Below are positions 1-10,986 of a stretch of DNA of 64,000 nt, in pieces. How positions within the stretch are numbered: position 1 is the stretch's first letter; every line of letters starts with the position of its first letter. The notes under the pieces were generated by a model. That model did no database searches. It saw only the letters and a program-made list of their open reading frames with translations, and was not told the origin of the DNA. The position numbers and the translations under genes are program-made. Origin of the DNA: Amphiura filiformis (lineage: Eukaryota; Echinodermata; Ophiuroidea; Amphilepidida; Amphiuridae); contig NC_092642.1 in assembly GCF_039555335.1 (NCBI RefSeq), positions 56,771,776-56,835,775 on the forward strand. The letters run 5' to 3'.

Positions 1-504
1 TACCTGTTTGTCCTCATTTTGTTTTCTTTTTTAATTACAGTAGGCCTACCTCTTCATGTTGTTTGTACTTTTTAACACACATCTTTCCCCGTATTTATTA
101 CGCCTACGGTCGGTCGTTCACCCGTATTATCATTCATTGCGCGACTCTGCGTCGTTTACGCGCGACATGGCGTAGTGCTGCGTTACCCGCGCGCTATCGC
201 TGCGCTACGCGAGCGGCTTGGCATTAGATACGCCCGTACGACGCGCACGGGCTAGCTTGACAACTGACTCCCGTTTTTGTTTACCCAGCATAGCAACGTA
301 CCACATTTTCACTGATTTTGAGGCCAATTCTTGACCGTTTTCAACCAAATAAAGTTTAAACACGTTCCCGTATATTCATCGATCTCCCGTATGAATTTGG
401 CGACATTTGGATCGAAACTGACGGAGCCTTTATAGCATACATAGATACATAGATAGATAGATAGATAGATAGATACATACAACATTTCCCTATTTATAGT
501 AAGA
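1..504 (-). mobile_element. Helitron, unit 1 of a tandem array (cut by window edge)
   Basis: Partial non-autonomous Helitron whose 5' end (minus strand, TC at 504-503) is intact and whose 3' part lies outside the window. It matches units 3 and 4 and the solo copy at 9967-10986 closely, including a GATA-type microsatellite near 440-475. It abuts the CTAG terminus of the next unit with no base between. No protein is encoded; the open frames present are short and not conserved among units. Confidence 0.85.
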
Positions 505-1010
505 CTAGCGGGACACCCGCGCTACGCGCGGGTCCCCGCTAGGTGAGTAAATGGGAGCGTTCACTAAAACGGGAGGAATCCTACCTCTTCATGTTGTTTG
601 TACTTTTTAACACACATCTTTTCCCCGTATTTATTACGCCTTCACCCGTATTATCATTTATTGCGCGACTCTGCGTCGTTTACGCGCGACATAGCGTAGT
701 GCTGCGTTACCCCGCGCGCTATCGCTGCAGCTACGCGAGCGGCTTGAGCATTAGATACGCCCGTACGACGCGCACGGGCTAGCTTGACAACTGACTCCCT
801 TTTTGTTTACCCAGCATAGCAACGTACCACATTTTCACTGATTTTGAGGCCAATTCTTGACCGTTTTCAACCAAATAAAGTTTAAACACGTTCCCGTATA
901 TTCATCGATCTCCCGTATGAATTTGGCGACATTTGGATCGAAACTGACGGAGCCTTTATAGCATACATAGATAGATAGATACATACAACATTCCCCTATT
1001 TATAGTAAGA
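505..1010 (-). mobile_element. Helitron, unit 2 (internally deleted)
   Basis: Minus-strand Helitron with 5' TC at 1010-1009 and 3' CTAG at 508-505. Next to the CTAG end is a GC-rich hairpin (arms ACCCGCGC / GCGCGGGT). At 506 bp it is half the usual ~1020 bp: the T-rich middle found in unit 3 is missing, and the sequence jumps at about 575 into the block that in unit 3 lies near 1590. Confidence 0.85.
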
Positions 1011-2031
1011 CTAGCGGGACACCCGCGCTACGCGCGGGTCACCGCTAGATGAGTAAATGGGAGCGTTCACTAAAACAAAAGGAATTACTGAACAGGTAGA
1101 ATCATTGCAAAGGTAAATTATATTTATCTGAACCTGACCCTCTTTAAGCCTACGTTTCCATTTTAACTTCTTTCTTTCTTTTTAGTTTTTTCTACATGGA
1201 CCAATTTTGTTCCATTTAAAAAAAAAAATTCTGCTGCTAGCTTCCGATTTTCCGTTTCCATGTTTTTTATTTATTCAACCCCGTTCCCGTTATTTTCTAA
1301 ATCTGTCCTTTCTTACATTTCCATTTTAGCTTCTATTTTATTTGCTGCATAGCTTGTGATTTCCCGTTTTCATGTTATTTATTTAATTCTGTCCTCAGTT
1401 TAATAGCTTTTTTATTTAAACTTCCTGATTTTATTATAGCTTTTTTTCCTTACATTTCCTGAAGAGTTTCTTTCTTTCCTTCTTTAGCCTATTTTATTCC
1501 CGGTTTCATTTTGTGACTAAGTATAACCCACATACTCGTACAGCCTGTTTGTCCTCATTTTGTTTTCTTTTTTATTTATAGTAGGCCTACCTCTTCATGT
1601 TGTTTGTACTTTTTAACACACATTCTGTTTCCCGTATTTATTACGCTACGGTCGTTCACCCGTAATATCATTCATTACGTGACTCTGCGTCGTTTACGCG
1701 TGCCATGGCGTAGTGCTGCGTTACCAGCGCGGTATCGCTGCGCTACGCGAGCGGCTTGGCATTAGATACGCCCGTGCGACGCGCAGGCCTATAGCTTAGT
1801 AACGGACTCCTTTTTTTTTTACCTTGGATAGCAACGGACCACATTTTCACTGATTTTGAGGCCAATTCTTGACCGTTTTCAACCAAATAAAGTTTAAACA
1901 CGTTCCCGTATATTCATCGATCTCCCGTATGAATTTGGCGACATTTGGATCGAAACTGACGGAGCCTTTTATAGCATACATAGATAGATAGATACATAGA
2001 TACATACAACATTTCCCTATTTATAGTAAGA
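1011..2031 (-). mobile_element. Helitron, unit 3 (full length)
   Basis: Full-length unit of 1021 bp, minus strand, 5' TC at 2031-2030 and 3' CTAG at 1014-1011 preceded by the GC-rich hairpin. It has the same length and order of blocks as the solo copy at 9967-10986. It contains no Rep/helicase sequence, so it is non-autonomous. Confidence 0.88.
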
Positions 2032-3007
2032 CTAGCGGGATACCCGCGCTCCGCGCGGGTCCCCGCTAGATGAGTAAATGGAAGCGTTCACTATAACAGG
2101 AAGAATTACTGAATAGATAGAATCATTGAAAAGGTACATTTTTATTTATCTAAATCTATCTCTTCTATACATTTTCTTTTTTAGTTTCTTCTGCTTAGCT
2201 TGTGATTTTCCGTTTCCATATGTTATTTATTTATTTTACCCGTTCCCGTTATTTTCTAAATCTGTTCTTTCTTACATTTCCCTTTTAGCATCTTTTTTTT
2301 ATTTGGTGCTTGTGATTTCCCGTTTCCATGTTTTTACTTAATTCTGTTCTCATTATTTTAGCTTCTTTTTTTCTTACATTTCCTGATTAGTTTCTTTCCT
2401 TCTTAATTTGTTTCGTTCCCGTGTCATTTAGTTACTTTAACCCGTTGGCCTAATTACTCGTACCCTTTTGTCCTCATTTAATTTTTCTTTATAGTACCGC
2501 TTCATGTTGTTTATACAACACACATCTTTTCCCCGTATTTATTACGTCCTCTCATAGCGTGTCTGCGGACGTGTTCACCGGTATCCCGTGACCCGTCCAT
2601 GTACCTTTTTGTCCTTTATTTTTCCTTCTTTCCGTATTATCGTGTCCACTGGTCTCTGGCTCGCAAGTCGTGTGCCTCTGCGTCGTTTACGCGAGCATTG
2701 GCGTAATGCGCATTACGCACGCGGCGCCGACGCGATGCCGGCCAGCTGCAGTGACGCGGACTGACGCGTAGGCTGGTAACCGATTTTCATAACAAAAAAC
2801 CCGTTTTTACCCATATTTTCACTGTTTTTGCAGCCAATTCTTGACCGTTTTCAACCAAATAAAGTTTAAACACGTTCCCGTATATTCATCGTTCGCCCGT
2901 ATGTATTTGGCGACATTTGGATCGAAACTGACGGAGCCTTTATAGTGATACATAGATAGATAGATAGATAGATAGATACATACAACATTCCCCTATTTAT
3001 AGTAAGA
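2032..3007 (-). mobile_element. Helitron, unit 4; array entry point into a gene exon
   Basis: 976-bp minus-strand unit; 5' TC at 3007-3006, 3' CTAG at 2035-2032. Its right flank (T at 3008) is the third base of a Tyr codon of the last exon of gene copy A. In copies B and C the same site reads ...AATTA|TGAAGAG, so the array entered between A and T, the Helitron target. This unit is more diverged than units 1-3 in the 2500-2800 stretch. Confidence 0.88.
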
Positions 3008-3059
3008 TGAAGAGGATGAAGAAATGAAGGCACTACTTGATGAAATCAACAATTGGTAG
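3008..3059 (+). pseudogene. Copy A: surviving 3' end of last exon, cut by Helitrons
   Basis: The last 17 codons plus stop of the same exon as 13071-13268 and 25996-26193: acidic residues, then a C-terminus ending L-L-D-E-I-N-N-W and TAG at 3057. One residue differs (Ala for Glu before L-L-D-E). Everything 5' of codon Tyr|Glu is replaced by the Helitron array; any earlier exons would lie left of the window. The 3' UTR follows and keeps its poly(A) signal, so the break is a clean insertion rather than decay. Confidence 0.8.
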
Positions 3060-3181
3060 TGATCTGCCGAGGTGACTGATAGAGAAAACTGCAGAAAAAA
3101 GAAACTATACCGACAAAGAAAGACAGAAAGTAACAGGACGTGGGTAGTCACCATGCAGAATATATTTCCATTATACATTTC

Positions 3182-3187
3182 AATAAA
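3182..3187 (+). terminator. Poly(A) signal AATAAA, copy A
   Basis: AATAAA 123 bases after the stop codon, at the same relative place as in copies B (13399) and C (26333), followed by a T-rich stretch. Confidence 0.6.
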
Positions 3188-3255
3188 ATATTTGTTAATC
3201 TTTTAAAGTATTTATGTGATGTTACTGGTTTTTTTATTTTAATTATTGCTAGTAA

Positions 3256-3517
3256 GGGACCGTTCACAAACACTTGTTAGGGGGGCCTGATGCAAAAATT
3301 GGGCCCTGAAAATTTTTGGCTGGGGGGCTGAAAAAAATGATCACAAATTTTGCTGGGAAAATTGAGTTTATATGCTTTTCTATGGGGTTGACCCATAATT
3401 TTCATGTCAAAAAGGTAGGTGGTGAAATTTTTGAGGTCTGTAAAGGGGGCCCGAAAATTTTTCGCGATGAATTTTTTTTGTTTTTGCATCAGCCCCCAAG
3501 TGTTTGTGTACGGTCCC
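3256..3517. mobile_element. 262-bp MITE with TAA target duplication
   Basis: Inverted ends (GGGACCGTTCACAAACACTT against its mirror, which reads GTACGGTCCC at the right end) flanked by TAA at 3253-3255 and 3518-3520. Copies B and C carry the uninterrupted site with one TAA (ctagTAAagt), proving insertion. A 3-bp TAA duplication points to the PIF/Harbinger group. The interior is palindromic and G/C-run rich; open frames on both strands there are by-products of the palindrome. Confidence 0.85.
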
Positions 3518-3520
3518 TAA

Positions 3521-3774
3521 AGTGGTATGGATAACTTAAATATTCTACAGGGTGCTCCAAAAAGAACGTTACCCAATTTGAAAGCTTAATATTTGAAGAA
3601 TTCAGACCAACCATTTCCAATATTGTTATCATATTCTAAATATATAGATTTTTCTAAGAATATGTGGTGAAAAAAATTAGAGGAAAAGAAGCTACATTAA
3701 CAAAATGGCAGTAGTTTTACGTCAGAGGGTCAAAAATTACTTTGTCTAAACGTAATTCAATGGGATTAAATGCT
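3521..3774 (+). other. Duplicated 3' flank of the small gene
   Basis: About 250 bp matching 13465-13720 and 26405-26660, including tctacagggtg and aaaatggcagta. No gene is seen. It links each gene copy to the satellite that follows, showing that the duplicated unit extended beyond the gene. Confidence 0.75.
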
Positions 3775-4178
3775 AGCTGTATAAGCTATCTTCAGTAGTG
3801 GGTGCCTGTTATCTTCAAAAGATAGCATGGTGCAAGCTATCTTCAGGAGATAGCAAGGCACAGCATAAGCTATCTTCAGTAGAAAACAAGGTGGGCAGCT
3901 GTATAAGCTATCTTCAGAAGATAGCAAGGTGCCAATATAAGCTATCTTCAGGAGATAACAAGGTGTCAGCATAAGCTATCTTCAGGAGATAGCAAGGTGT
4001 CAGCATAAGCTATCTTCAGTAGATAACAAGGTACAAACATGTATGAGCTATCTTCAGGAGATAGCAAGGTGCCTGTAGAAGCTATCTTCAGTAGATATCA
4101 TGGTACCAGCCTAAGCTATCTTCATTCAGTAGATATCACGGTGCCAGTTGTAAAGCTATCTTTAGTAGATGGCAACGT
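3775..4178 (-). repeat. 34-bp hairpin satellite, short array
   Basis: About eleven diverged monomers in the orientation opposite to the 51660-58765 array. Each holds GCTATCTTCAGTAGATAGC or a variant, separated by spacers such as aaggtgtcagcata. Confidence 0.85.
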
Positions 4179-4419
4179 CCCAGCAAACACAGAATGTTTT
4201 ACAGAAAACGTTTAAATGTCGGACTGGATCATCAAGGTAATGCAAAACACTCTAAGATAATGTTATTTAACAAAATATTTTGCAAAAACGTTTGCCCAAA
4301 ACATTTCACAATGCGTTTTAAACATGTTTTCATGACCATTATTTCTATATACCCCGACATTTAAATGTTATTAAAACGTTTTGAATAAAGGTTTAAAGAA
4401 CATTTTTGTGTTTGCTGGG
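4179..4419. mobile_element. AACGTT-type palindromic MITE
   Basis: Starts CCCAGCAAACACAGAATGTT and ends TTTTGTGTTTGCTGGG, with AACGTTT-rich subterminal repeats and a CCCGACATTTAAA block. Related copies lie at 14577, 17752, 20330, 49337 and 51566. Confidence 0.8.
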
Positions 4420-6120
4420 TGTCAGTGTATATCTTAAGAAGATAGCAAGGTACCTGTATTTAGCTACTTCAGAAAAGGCTGTTGTACGTTTTTATGTGTA
4501 GGCCTACTTGTAGCGTAATTCCGTGCTTTGTTGATTAAAAACAAGAATCCCCCTCCTCCATACTCGCGTGCTTCCCACCCCACCCATCCTACCGGTACCC
4601 CAGCCACTCACCCAACATACATGACATACGCCGCCTTTCATCTTGTTGAAGCCAGGGATGACCAATTTCTTATTTCACATCGGTACGCATTTTTCCTATA
4701 CCAAAAATGGATCGTAAACAGGATAGCAACAGGCCGATCGTGGATATTCCACACGTTTGGGCTCCTTTGATGATTCAACCGTATCAAAGCAAACTGTTAA
4801 GGAAAGGTTGGGTGGCTTTTTAGGACGTTTTCAGCAGCGTCTTGCCATTTGAAGTAATTAGCAACACCGAAATCACGAAAGGGAAGCCAACAGACACCAT
4901 CTGATGCAGATCTGAATTTATCATAGCACATGGGAGGGGTGAAATTTGAAAGGAATAAATCCCTAGGATGAGAGAAATACTTCGTGGTGGTTAAACCAAA
5001 ATTGACCAACTTTGAAATTCTATTTGCCCCCAAAAAACAATGGCATTTTGGCCAAAATGAACACCTTTTTTCGCGCTTTGCACGCATAATACCAAAATTC
5101 ACCTCATTTGAGGCCGAAAACAGTATGAAATAAAAATGTCCAAATATACAAAAAAAAAAAAAAGAGGCTATGCTCGCCCCCCTAAATTTTAATGCTACTG
5201 TCGCCACTGCCCCTTCTCCACCCCACTGGCAGTACTCCGGTGGTACAGCACCCCACGCCACCCAAACCCATGAGGGTTCCTGAGTGTAGGTTCTGAGCGT
5301 TGAACCATTTTCGGTTCTTGAATAGGCCTACTCCTAACTCACAAAAGTTTGGAACGTGTCGGAACAATCCCTGGGTAGTGCCGAGGGTAGTGTTCCGAGT
5401 GTTGACCGTTTTTGAAAATTCAGGCTCATGAAAGCAAGTAACTCATACAAAAGTCTTTAAAATATATATAGGTCTATATATAAAGAGCAATACCATCTGA
5501 CACCATCCAATTTGGGACATGACTGCTAACATCAAATGTTCAGCTGACTACCGTCTTGTCTCCCTTTTTTCAATCTTTCCTCTTTTTATTTTATTTCCTT
5601 AAGTTCCAAATTTCGCTCCTCTCATTTTTTCGTTGATGATAAATTAAGACCTGTATCAGACGGTGTCTGTCGGCGTCCCTGTCGTGATTTCGGTGTTGCT
5701 AATAACTTCCAATGGCAAGACGCCTCTGAAAATGTCCTAAAAAGCCGCTCAACCATTCCTCAACAGTTTGCTTTGATATTGATCGAATCTCCAAAGGAGC
5801 TCAAACGGGTGGAAAATCCACGATCGACCTGTTGCTATCCCGTTTACGGTCCATTTTTCATATAGGGAAAATGCGTGTCGATGTGAAATAAGAAATTGGG
5901 CGTCCCTGGCTTTAACAAGATGAAAGGTGGCGTATGTCACCTATATGGTGTCGGTAGTTGGTGATGCTGTGTACTGGGGTGGATGCAGTGGCGTAGCGTG
6001 AGTCATCCTAGGGGGGGGGGGCACCGACCATGATTTAGGGAGGGGGGGGTGGGCACTGGGCCTGATGGGGGAGGGGGCATAAGCCATTTCGGCAATTTGA
6101 TTTTCTACATTTTCAAATAG

Positions 6121-6479
6121 GAATCTGTGATTGGTTTTTGTCAAAACCTCCCTTCATCCAATCAGATTTTTTTAATATATCGAACGAAAGCTAACACTTT
6201 CCCCTAAAAACAATTTTTTTCATTAGGTCAACATATAACGCAATTCAATTTTGATAACAAGGTGAATGTGGTAGGCCTAAAACGGACGACATATCCAAGC
6301 ACTTTTTTGCTCAAAATGTAGCAGTATAGGGGTCATGCAGCCAAAAGGGCTCTTAGTGGGTTTTTAGCGGGTTCGCCGTCGGACAAGTTTAGAAGGGCTC
6401 TATTTAACGGTTTCATAGCAGGGGTGTAGGACAGGCGGGAGGACAGGGTGGACGAAGTCCATGGGCCCCGAGGGTTCAG
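6121..6479. other. No gene seen
   Basis: AT-rich sequence between the broken fold-back element and the 32-bp minisatellite. No exon-like or repeat structure is recognised apart from weak similarity of 6340-6480 to the gcccatggacttc block near 42030. Confidence 0.4.
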
Positions 6480-8055
6480 TGGGTAGTTCCACAGTGCCAT
6501 CATAGGTAGTTCTACTTCATTCACAGCTATCCGAGGTAGCTCTACTTAATTCACAGTGCAATGCTTCATCCACAGTGTCCTCCTGTCAGAGGTAGTTCTA
6601 TCATATCAGGGATCTTATTAACAGTGCTATCAGAGGTAGTTCTACTTCATCCACAGTACCATCAGAGGTTGTTCTACTCCATCAACGGCGCTATCAGAGG
6701 TAGTTCTACTTCATCCACAGTACCATCAGAGGTTGTTCTACTCCATCAACGGCGCTATCAGAGGTAGTTCTACTTCATCCACAGTACCATCAGAGGTTGT
6801 TCTACTCCATCAACGGCGCTATCAGAGGTAGTTCTACTTCATTCACAGTGCTATCAGAGGCAGTTCTACTTCATCCAAAGTGCTATCAGAGGTAGTTCTA
6901 CTTCATCCAAAGTGCTATCAGAGGCAGTTCTACTTCATTCACAGTGCTATCAGAGATAGTAGTTCTACTTCATCCACAGTGCTATCAGAGGTATTTCTAC
7001 TTCATTCACAGTGCTGTCAGAGGTAGTTCTACTTCATTCACAGTGCTGTCAGAGGTAGTTCTACTTCATCCACAGTGCTGTCAGAGGTAGTTCTACTTCA
7101 TTTCACAGTGTGCTATCAGAAGTAGTTCTACTTCATCCACACTGCTGTCAGAGGCACTTCCCTCCGCTGACGCGTCGGGAAGTAGTCAAATCATCCAACA
7201 CCTCGGGACCATTAGTTTTGACTACTTCCCCTCAAAACATGTTGTATTTGTATACTACTTCATTCACAGTGCTATCAGAGGTATTTCTACTTCATTCACA
7301 GTGCTATCAGAGATAGTTCTACTTCATTCACAGTGCTATCAGAGGTATAGTTCTACTTCATTCAAAGTGCTATGAGGTAGTTCTACTTCATTCACAGTGC
7401 TATCAGAGGTAGTTCTACTTCATTCAAAGTGCTATCAGAGGTAGTTCTACTTCATTCACAGTGCTATCAGAGGTAGTTCTACTTCATCTACAGTACTATC
7501 AGAGGTTGTTCTACTTCATTCACAGTGCTATCAGAGGCAGTTCTACTTCATTCACAATGCTATCAGAGATAGTAGTTCTACTTCATCCACAGTGCTATCA
7601 GAGGTATTTCTACTTCATTCACAGTGCTGTCAGAGGTAGTTCTACTTCATCCACAGTGCAATCAGAGGTATTTCTACTTCATTCACAGTGCTATCAGAGG
7701 CAGTCCTACTTCATTCACAGTGCTATCAGAGGTAGTTTTACTTCATCCACAGTGCTGTCAGAGGTAGTTCTACTTCATCCACAGTGCTGTCAGAGGTAGT
7801 TCTACTTCATTCACAGTGCTATCAGATGTAGTTCTACTTCATCCACAGTGCTATATCGGAGGTAGTTCTACATCATTCACAGTGCTATCAGAGATTCTAC
7901 TTCATTCACAGTGCTATCAGAAGTAGTTCTACTTCATTCACAGTGCTATTGGATGTAGTTCTACTTTATCCACAGTGCCATCCGAGTATAGTTCTATTTC
8001 ATTCACAGTGCTATCAGAGGTAGTCCTACTTCATTCACAGTGCTATCAGAGGTAA
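6480..8055 (+). repeat. 32-bp minisatellite, ~46 copies
   Basis: Tandem copies of a 32-bp unit (core TTCACAGTGCTATCAGAGGT then AGTTCTACTTCA). Point variants (caacggcgctatca, tccacagtgctgtca) occur in runs, as expected from local unequal exchange. About 100 bp of unrelated sequence interrupts it at 7150-7255, including an inverted pair gggaagtagtcaaa / tttgactacttccc. The unit is not a multiple of three, so open frames across it are incidental. Confidence 0.92.
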
Positions 8056-8331
8056 TAGGACAGATGTTTCAAATGGACGAATCATTATATCAAAATGGGT
8101 TTTTTTAACTTAATTTTGAATTAAGACGTCATTTTTGAGTGTTCAAAAGTACACTGCATAAAATTGTGGTTGATTTGCACCAATATCAATTGCCTTATAC
8201 CTAAACAAATGCGAGTATCGAATCCAGTAACTTTTCTTCAAAATTTGTCACAGAATTTCATGATTTTACGACAAAACAGAACGCGCGTGTGGGCTTTGAG
8301 ACATAACATTTTTTAGCCAAACTCCAATGAG
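8056..8331. other. Spacer, nothing recognised
   Basis: AT-rich spacer between the minisatellite and the TTAA MITE; no exon or repeat seen. Confidence 0.4.
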
Positions 8332-8335
8332 TTAA

Positions 8336-8985
8336 GGGATCTGGAATGAGCGTTTTGAGCGTTTCGACAGTATTTTTTGTGGGACATGAGAGCACATCAG
8401 ACATATCGAATTGCATTCTGAATACGAAGAATGTCTTTCTGATATCAAATAATTTTCATTTTTGAAATTCACGATATAATACAAATTTTATGACAAATTA
8501 TTACAATTTGATATTTTTCACATTTTTAATATATAACAGTCCTCGAAGTAAATTTTATAAATCTAATGACATATTCTCAAAGTGTATGTAGCTGGGAGGA
8601 AAAGCCGACGATCAATTGAAAATTTTGACCTTTCATATTGAAGATATGGATTTTTCCCCAAAAGACCTAATTTGTTTTGGGAAAAAAATCCATATCTTGA
8701 ATACGAAAGGTCAAAATTTTCAATTAATCGTCGGCGTTTCATCCCACCTACATACACTTTAAGTATGAATCGTCAGATTTATAAAGTTTCCTTCGAGTAC
8801 TGTTACATACCCAAAATATCAATTTTTCATCATTTGCCATAAATGTGCATTACATTGCGAATTTCAAAAAATCAAAATTATTTGACATCAGAAGGACATT
8901 CTTCGTATTCAGAATGCAATTCGATATGTCTGATGTGCTCCAATGTCCCACAATAAATACTGTCCAAACGTTCATACCCCACCCC
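8336..8985. mobile_element. Palindromic MITE with TTAA ends (family A, copy 1)
   Basis: 650-bp near-perfect palindrome flanked by TTAA at 8332-8335 and 8986-8989. Arms of about 310 bp meet near 8660 (ccatatcttgaata against its mirror). Same family as 11532-12186 and 60183-60832. TTAA duplication suggests mobilisation by a piggyBac-type transposase; no coding sequence is inside. Confidence 0.88.
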
Positions 8986-8989
8986 TTAA

Positions 8990-9295
8990 TAGCATAATCT
9001 TGTTGGTTTCTTTTTTAGGACATGAAGAGGGGGGTTAAAAACATTTTAGACCATAAATGGAGGGGGGGGGGGTCAAAACAAAATCCACCTTTTTTAAGGG
9101 TATAATAATCTACAAACTTTTGATGTCGGAGGTTCCAACTTGTCCAACTACCACCAAAGTATTCATGACCGCACCCTAATATCATAATGAAATGGATTTT
9201 TAAATTTAACGGATTCTAAAAGTTATAAAAGGACACCCCTATTTAAAAGGACCAAACTCTCTTTACATTAAATTAACTGTACCTTGATGAAATGA
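8990..9295. other. Spacer, nothing recognised
   Basis: AT-rich sequence with a G run at 9061-9073. No gene or repeat recognised. Confidence 0.35.
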
Positions 9296-9540
9296 CATAA
9301 CATTACTGCATGCGTGACAACTCAAGATATGCATGCGTTGGATTGAATGCGTGTTTCGTCATACGCGCGTGATTGCTGTACGCGTATTTGTCATTACGCG
9401 TTTGTATCACAGTTACCCACTTTCATTGTGCGCACAAGATAAAATAAACAAAGGCGCATTTCCGCACTATTTTGTCGTAAGTTGCGAAACACTGAGCTAT
9501 TTTTGTCAGAGAAAAGAGAGATTTGGTAAAAGTTGTGAAA
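9296..9540 (+). promoter_or_regulatory. Putative promoter / 5' UTR of gene copy B
   Basis: This block is shared with copy C (23790-24047) and is unusually CpG-rich for the window: cgtcatacgcgcgtgat, gtacgcg, cattacgcg. CGTCAT/CATTACG words resemble CRE/ATF-type sites. It lies directly upstream of the first exon in both copies. Promoter status is inferred from position and conservation only; the transcription start is unknown. Confidence 0.45.
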
Positions 9541-9966
9541 ATGCGTGATCAAATCATTGTATACAGCGAACCGGATCAGGTAAGTCAAAGTTGCAGACCA
9601 GAATAAAAATCTAACAGTGGTGCAGAACCTTTATTATTAGGGAAAAAAGATATTAATGACAAAGCGAGATAATGTTGACAGTGTTTCCCATATTGGGTGT
9701 GCCAACATAATGCCAACATTTCAACTATGCATACAATATTATGTTTTGTTATATACTTATAGGCCCATTATTTTTAGATCATCTCGGGAGGCAGATTTTG
9801 GCACATTCATGGGGGGGTGTAATTATTTTTCAGTTCATTTTAATACGGTTTCTACATTTATATGGTTTGTGATATTTACGGATTTGCTTATAGGGTAAAA
9901 ACTAAACAATGATGAGAAAGAACTTGAAAATTATAAAATAAAACATGATAGGGCCTATTACTGTGA

Positions 9967-10986
9967 CTAGCGGGATACCCGCGCTACGCGCGGGTCCCGC
10001 TAGGTGAGGAAATGGGAGCGCTCACTAAAATGGGAGGAATTACTGAACAGGTAGAATCATTGAAAAGGTAAATTTTATTTATCTGAGTCTGACCCTCCTT
10101 AAGCCTAGGTTTCCATTTTAGCTTCTTTCTTTCTTTTAAGTTTCTTCTACATGGGCCAATTTTGTTCCATTAAAAAAAATTGCTGCTAAGCGATTTACCG
10201 TTACCATGTTTTTTTATTTATTTAATCCCGTTCCCGTAATTTTCTAAATCTGTCCTTTCTTACATTTCCCTTTTAGCTTCTTTTTTTATTTGCTGCTTAG
10301 CTTGTGATTTCCCGTTTTCATGTTATTTATTTAATTCTGTCCTCAGTTTAATAGCTTTTTTTATTTAAATTACGGTATCTGATCTTATTATAGCTTTTTT
10401 TCCTTATTAATTTTCTGATAAGTTTCTTCCTTTCCTTCTTTAGCCTATTTTATTCCCGTTTTCATTTTCTTACTGTGACTAACTATATAACCCACATACT
10501 CGTACCTGTTTGTCCTCTTTTTGTTTTCTTTTTTATTTATAGTAGGCCTACCTCTTCATGTTGTTCATACTTTTTAATACACCTCTTTTCCCCGTATTTA
10601 TTACGCCTATGCGTTCACCTGTAGGCCTATTGTCATTCATTACGTGCCTCTGCGTCGTTTACACGCGCCATGGCGTAGTGCTGCGTTACCCGCGCGGTAT
10701 CGCTGCGCTACGCGAGCGACTTGGCATTAGATACGCCCGTACGACTCGCATGGCTAGCTTAGCAACTGACTCGTTTTTTTTGTTTACCTAGGCTAGCAAC
10801 GGACCACATTTTCACTGATTTTGAGGCCAAATCTTGACCGTTTTCAACCAAATAAAGTTTAAACACGTTCCTGTATATTCCTCGATCGCCCGTGTGAATT
10901 TGGTGACATTTGGTTCGAAACTGACAGAGCTTTTGCGTGGACACACATACACACATACATACAACATTAGCCTATTTATAGTAAGA
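9967..10986 (-). mobile_element. Solo Helitron in intron 1 of gene copy B
   Basis: 1020 bp, minus strand. 5' end TCTTACTATAAATAG, 3' end ...CCCGCTAG with a hairpin (arms ACCCGCGC/GCGCGGGT, 3-base loop) six bases before CTAG. Copy C has the uninterrupted site ctgtgA|Tatcgc, while copy B reads ctgtgA[element]Tatcgc: insertion between A and T with no target duplication, the defining Helitron behaviour. No Rep/helicase is present. Confidence 0.93.

Larger units (their letters stand above)
3775..6120. mobile_element. Fold-back element copy I (satellite-armed, right arm truncated)
   Basis: Left arm from outside in: reversed 34-bp satellite (3775-4178), an AACGTT-type MITE (4179-4419), a linker (4440-4620), then an inner domain at about 4620-4925. 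The inner domain reappears inverted at about 5635-5945 (roughly 85-90% by eye) around a 0.7-kb loop. The right arm continues to about 6120 and stops before its satellite. This is the layout known for Drosophila FB and sea-urchin TU fold-back transposons: outer tandem-repeat domain, inner unique domain. No transposase is seen. An A run lies at 5149-5164 in the loop. Confidence 0.75.

Noticed and set aside
3277..3534. Overlapping open frames on both strands
   Set aside because: They lie inside the 262-bp palindromic MITE and mirror each other.
4797..5261. 154-codon minus-strand open frame with a tail also open at 15013-15255 and 15470-15700
   Set aside because: The similarity follows the inverted inner domain of the fold-back element at DNA level. 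The frame is broken by stops or indels in other copies, and no domain is recognised.
6561..7799. Leu/Ser/His-rich open frames
   Set aside because: By-products of the 32-bp minisatellite, where frames cycle every 96 bp.
9333..9548. 71-codon frame before exon 1, also open in copy C
   Set aside because: Frame lengths differ through the 33-bp promoter duplication; it ends just inside exon 1 and cannot join exon 2 in frame.
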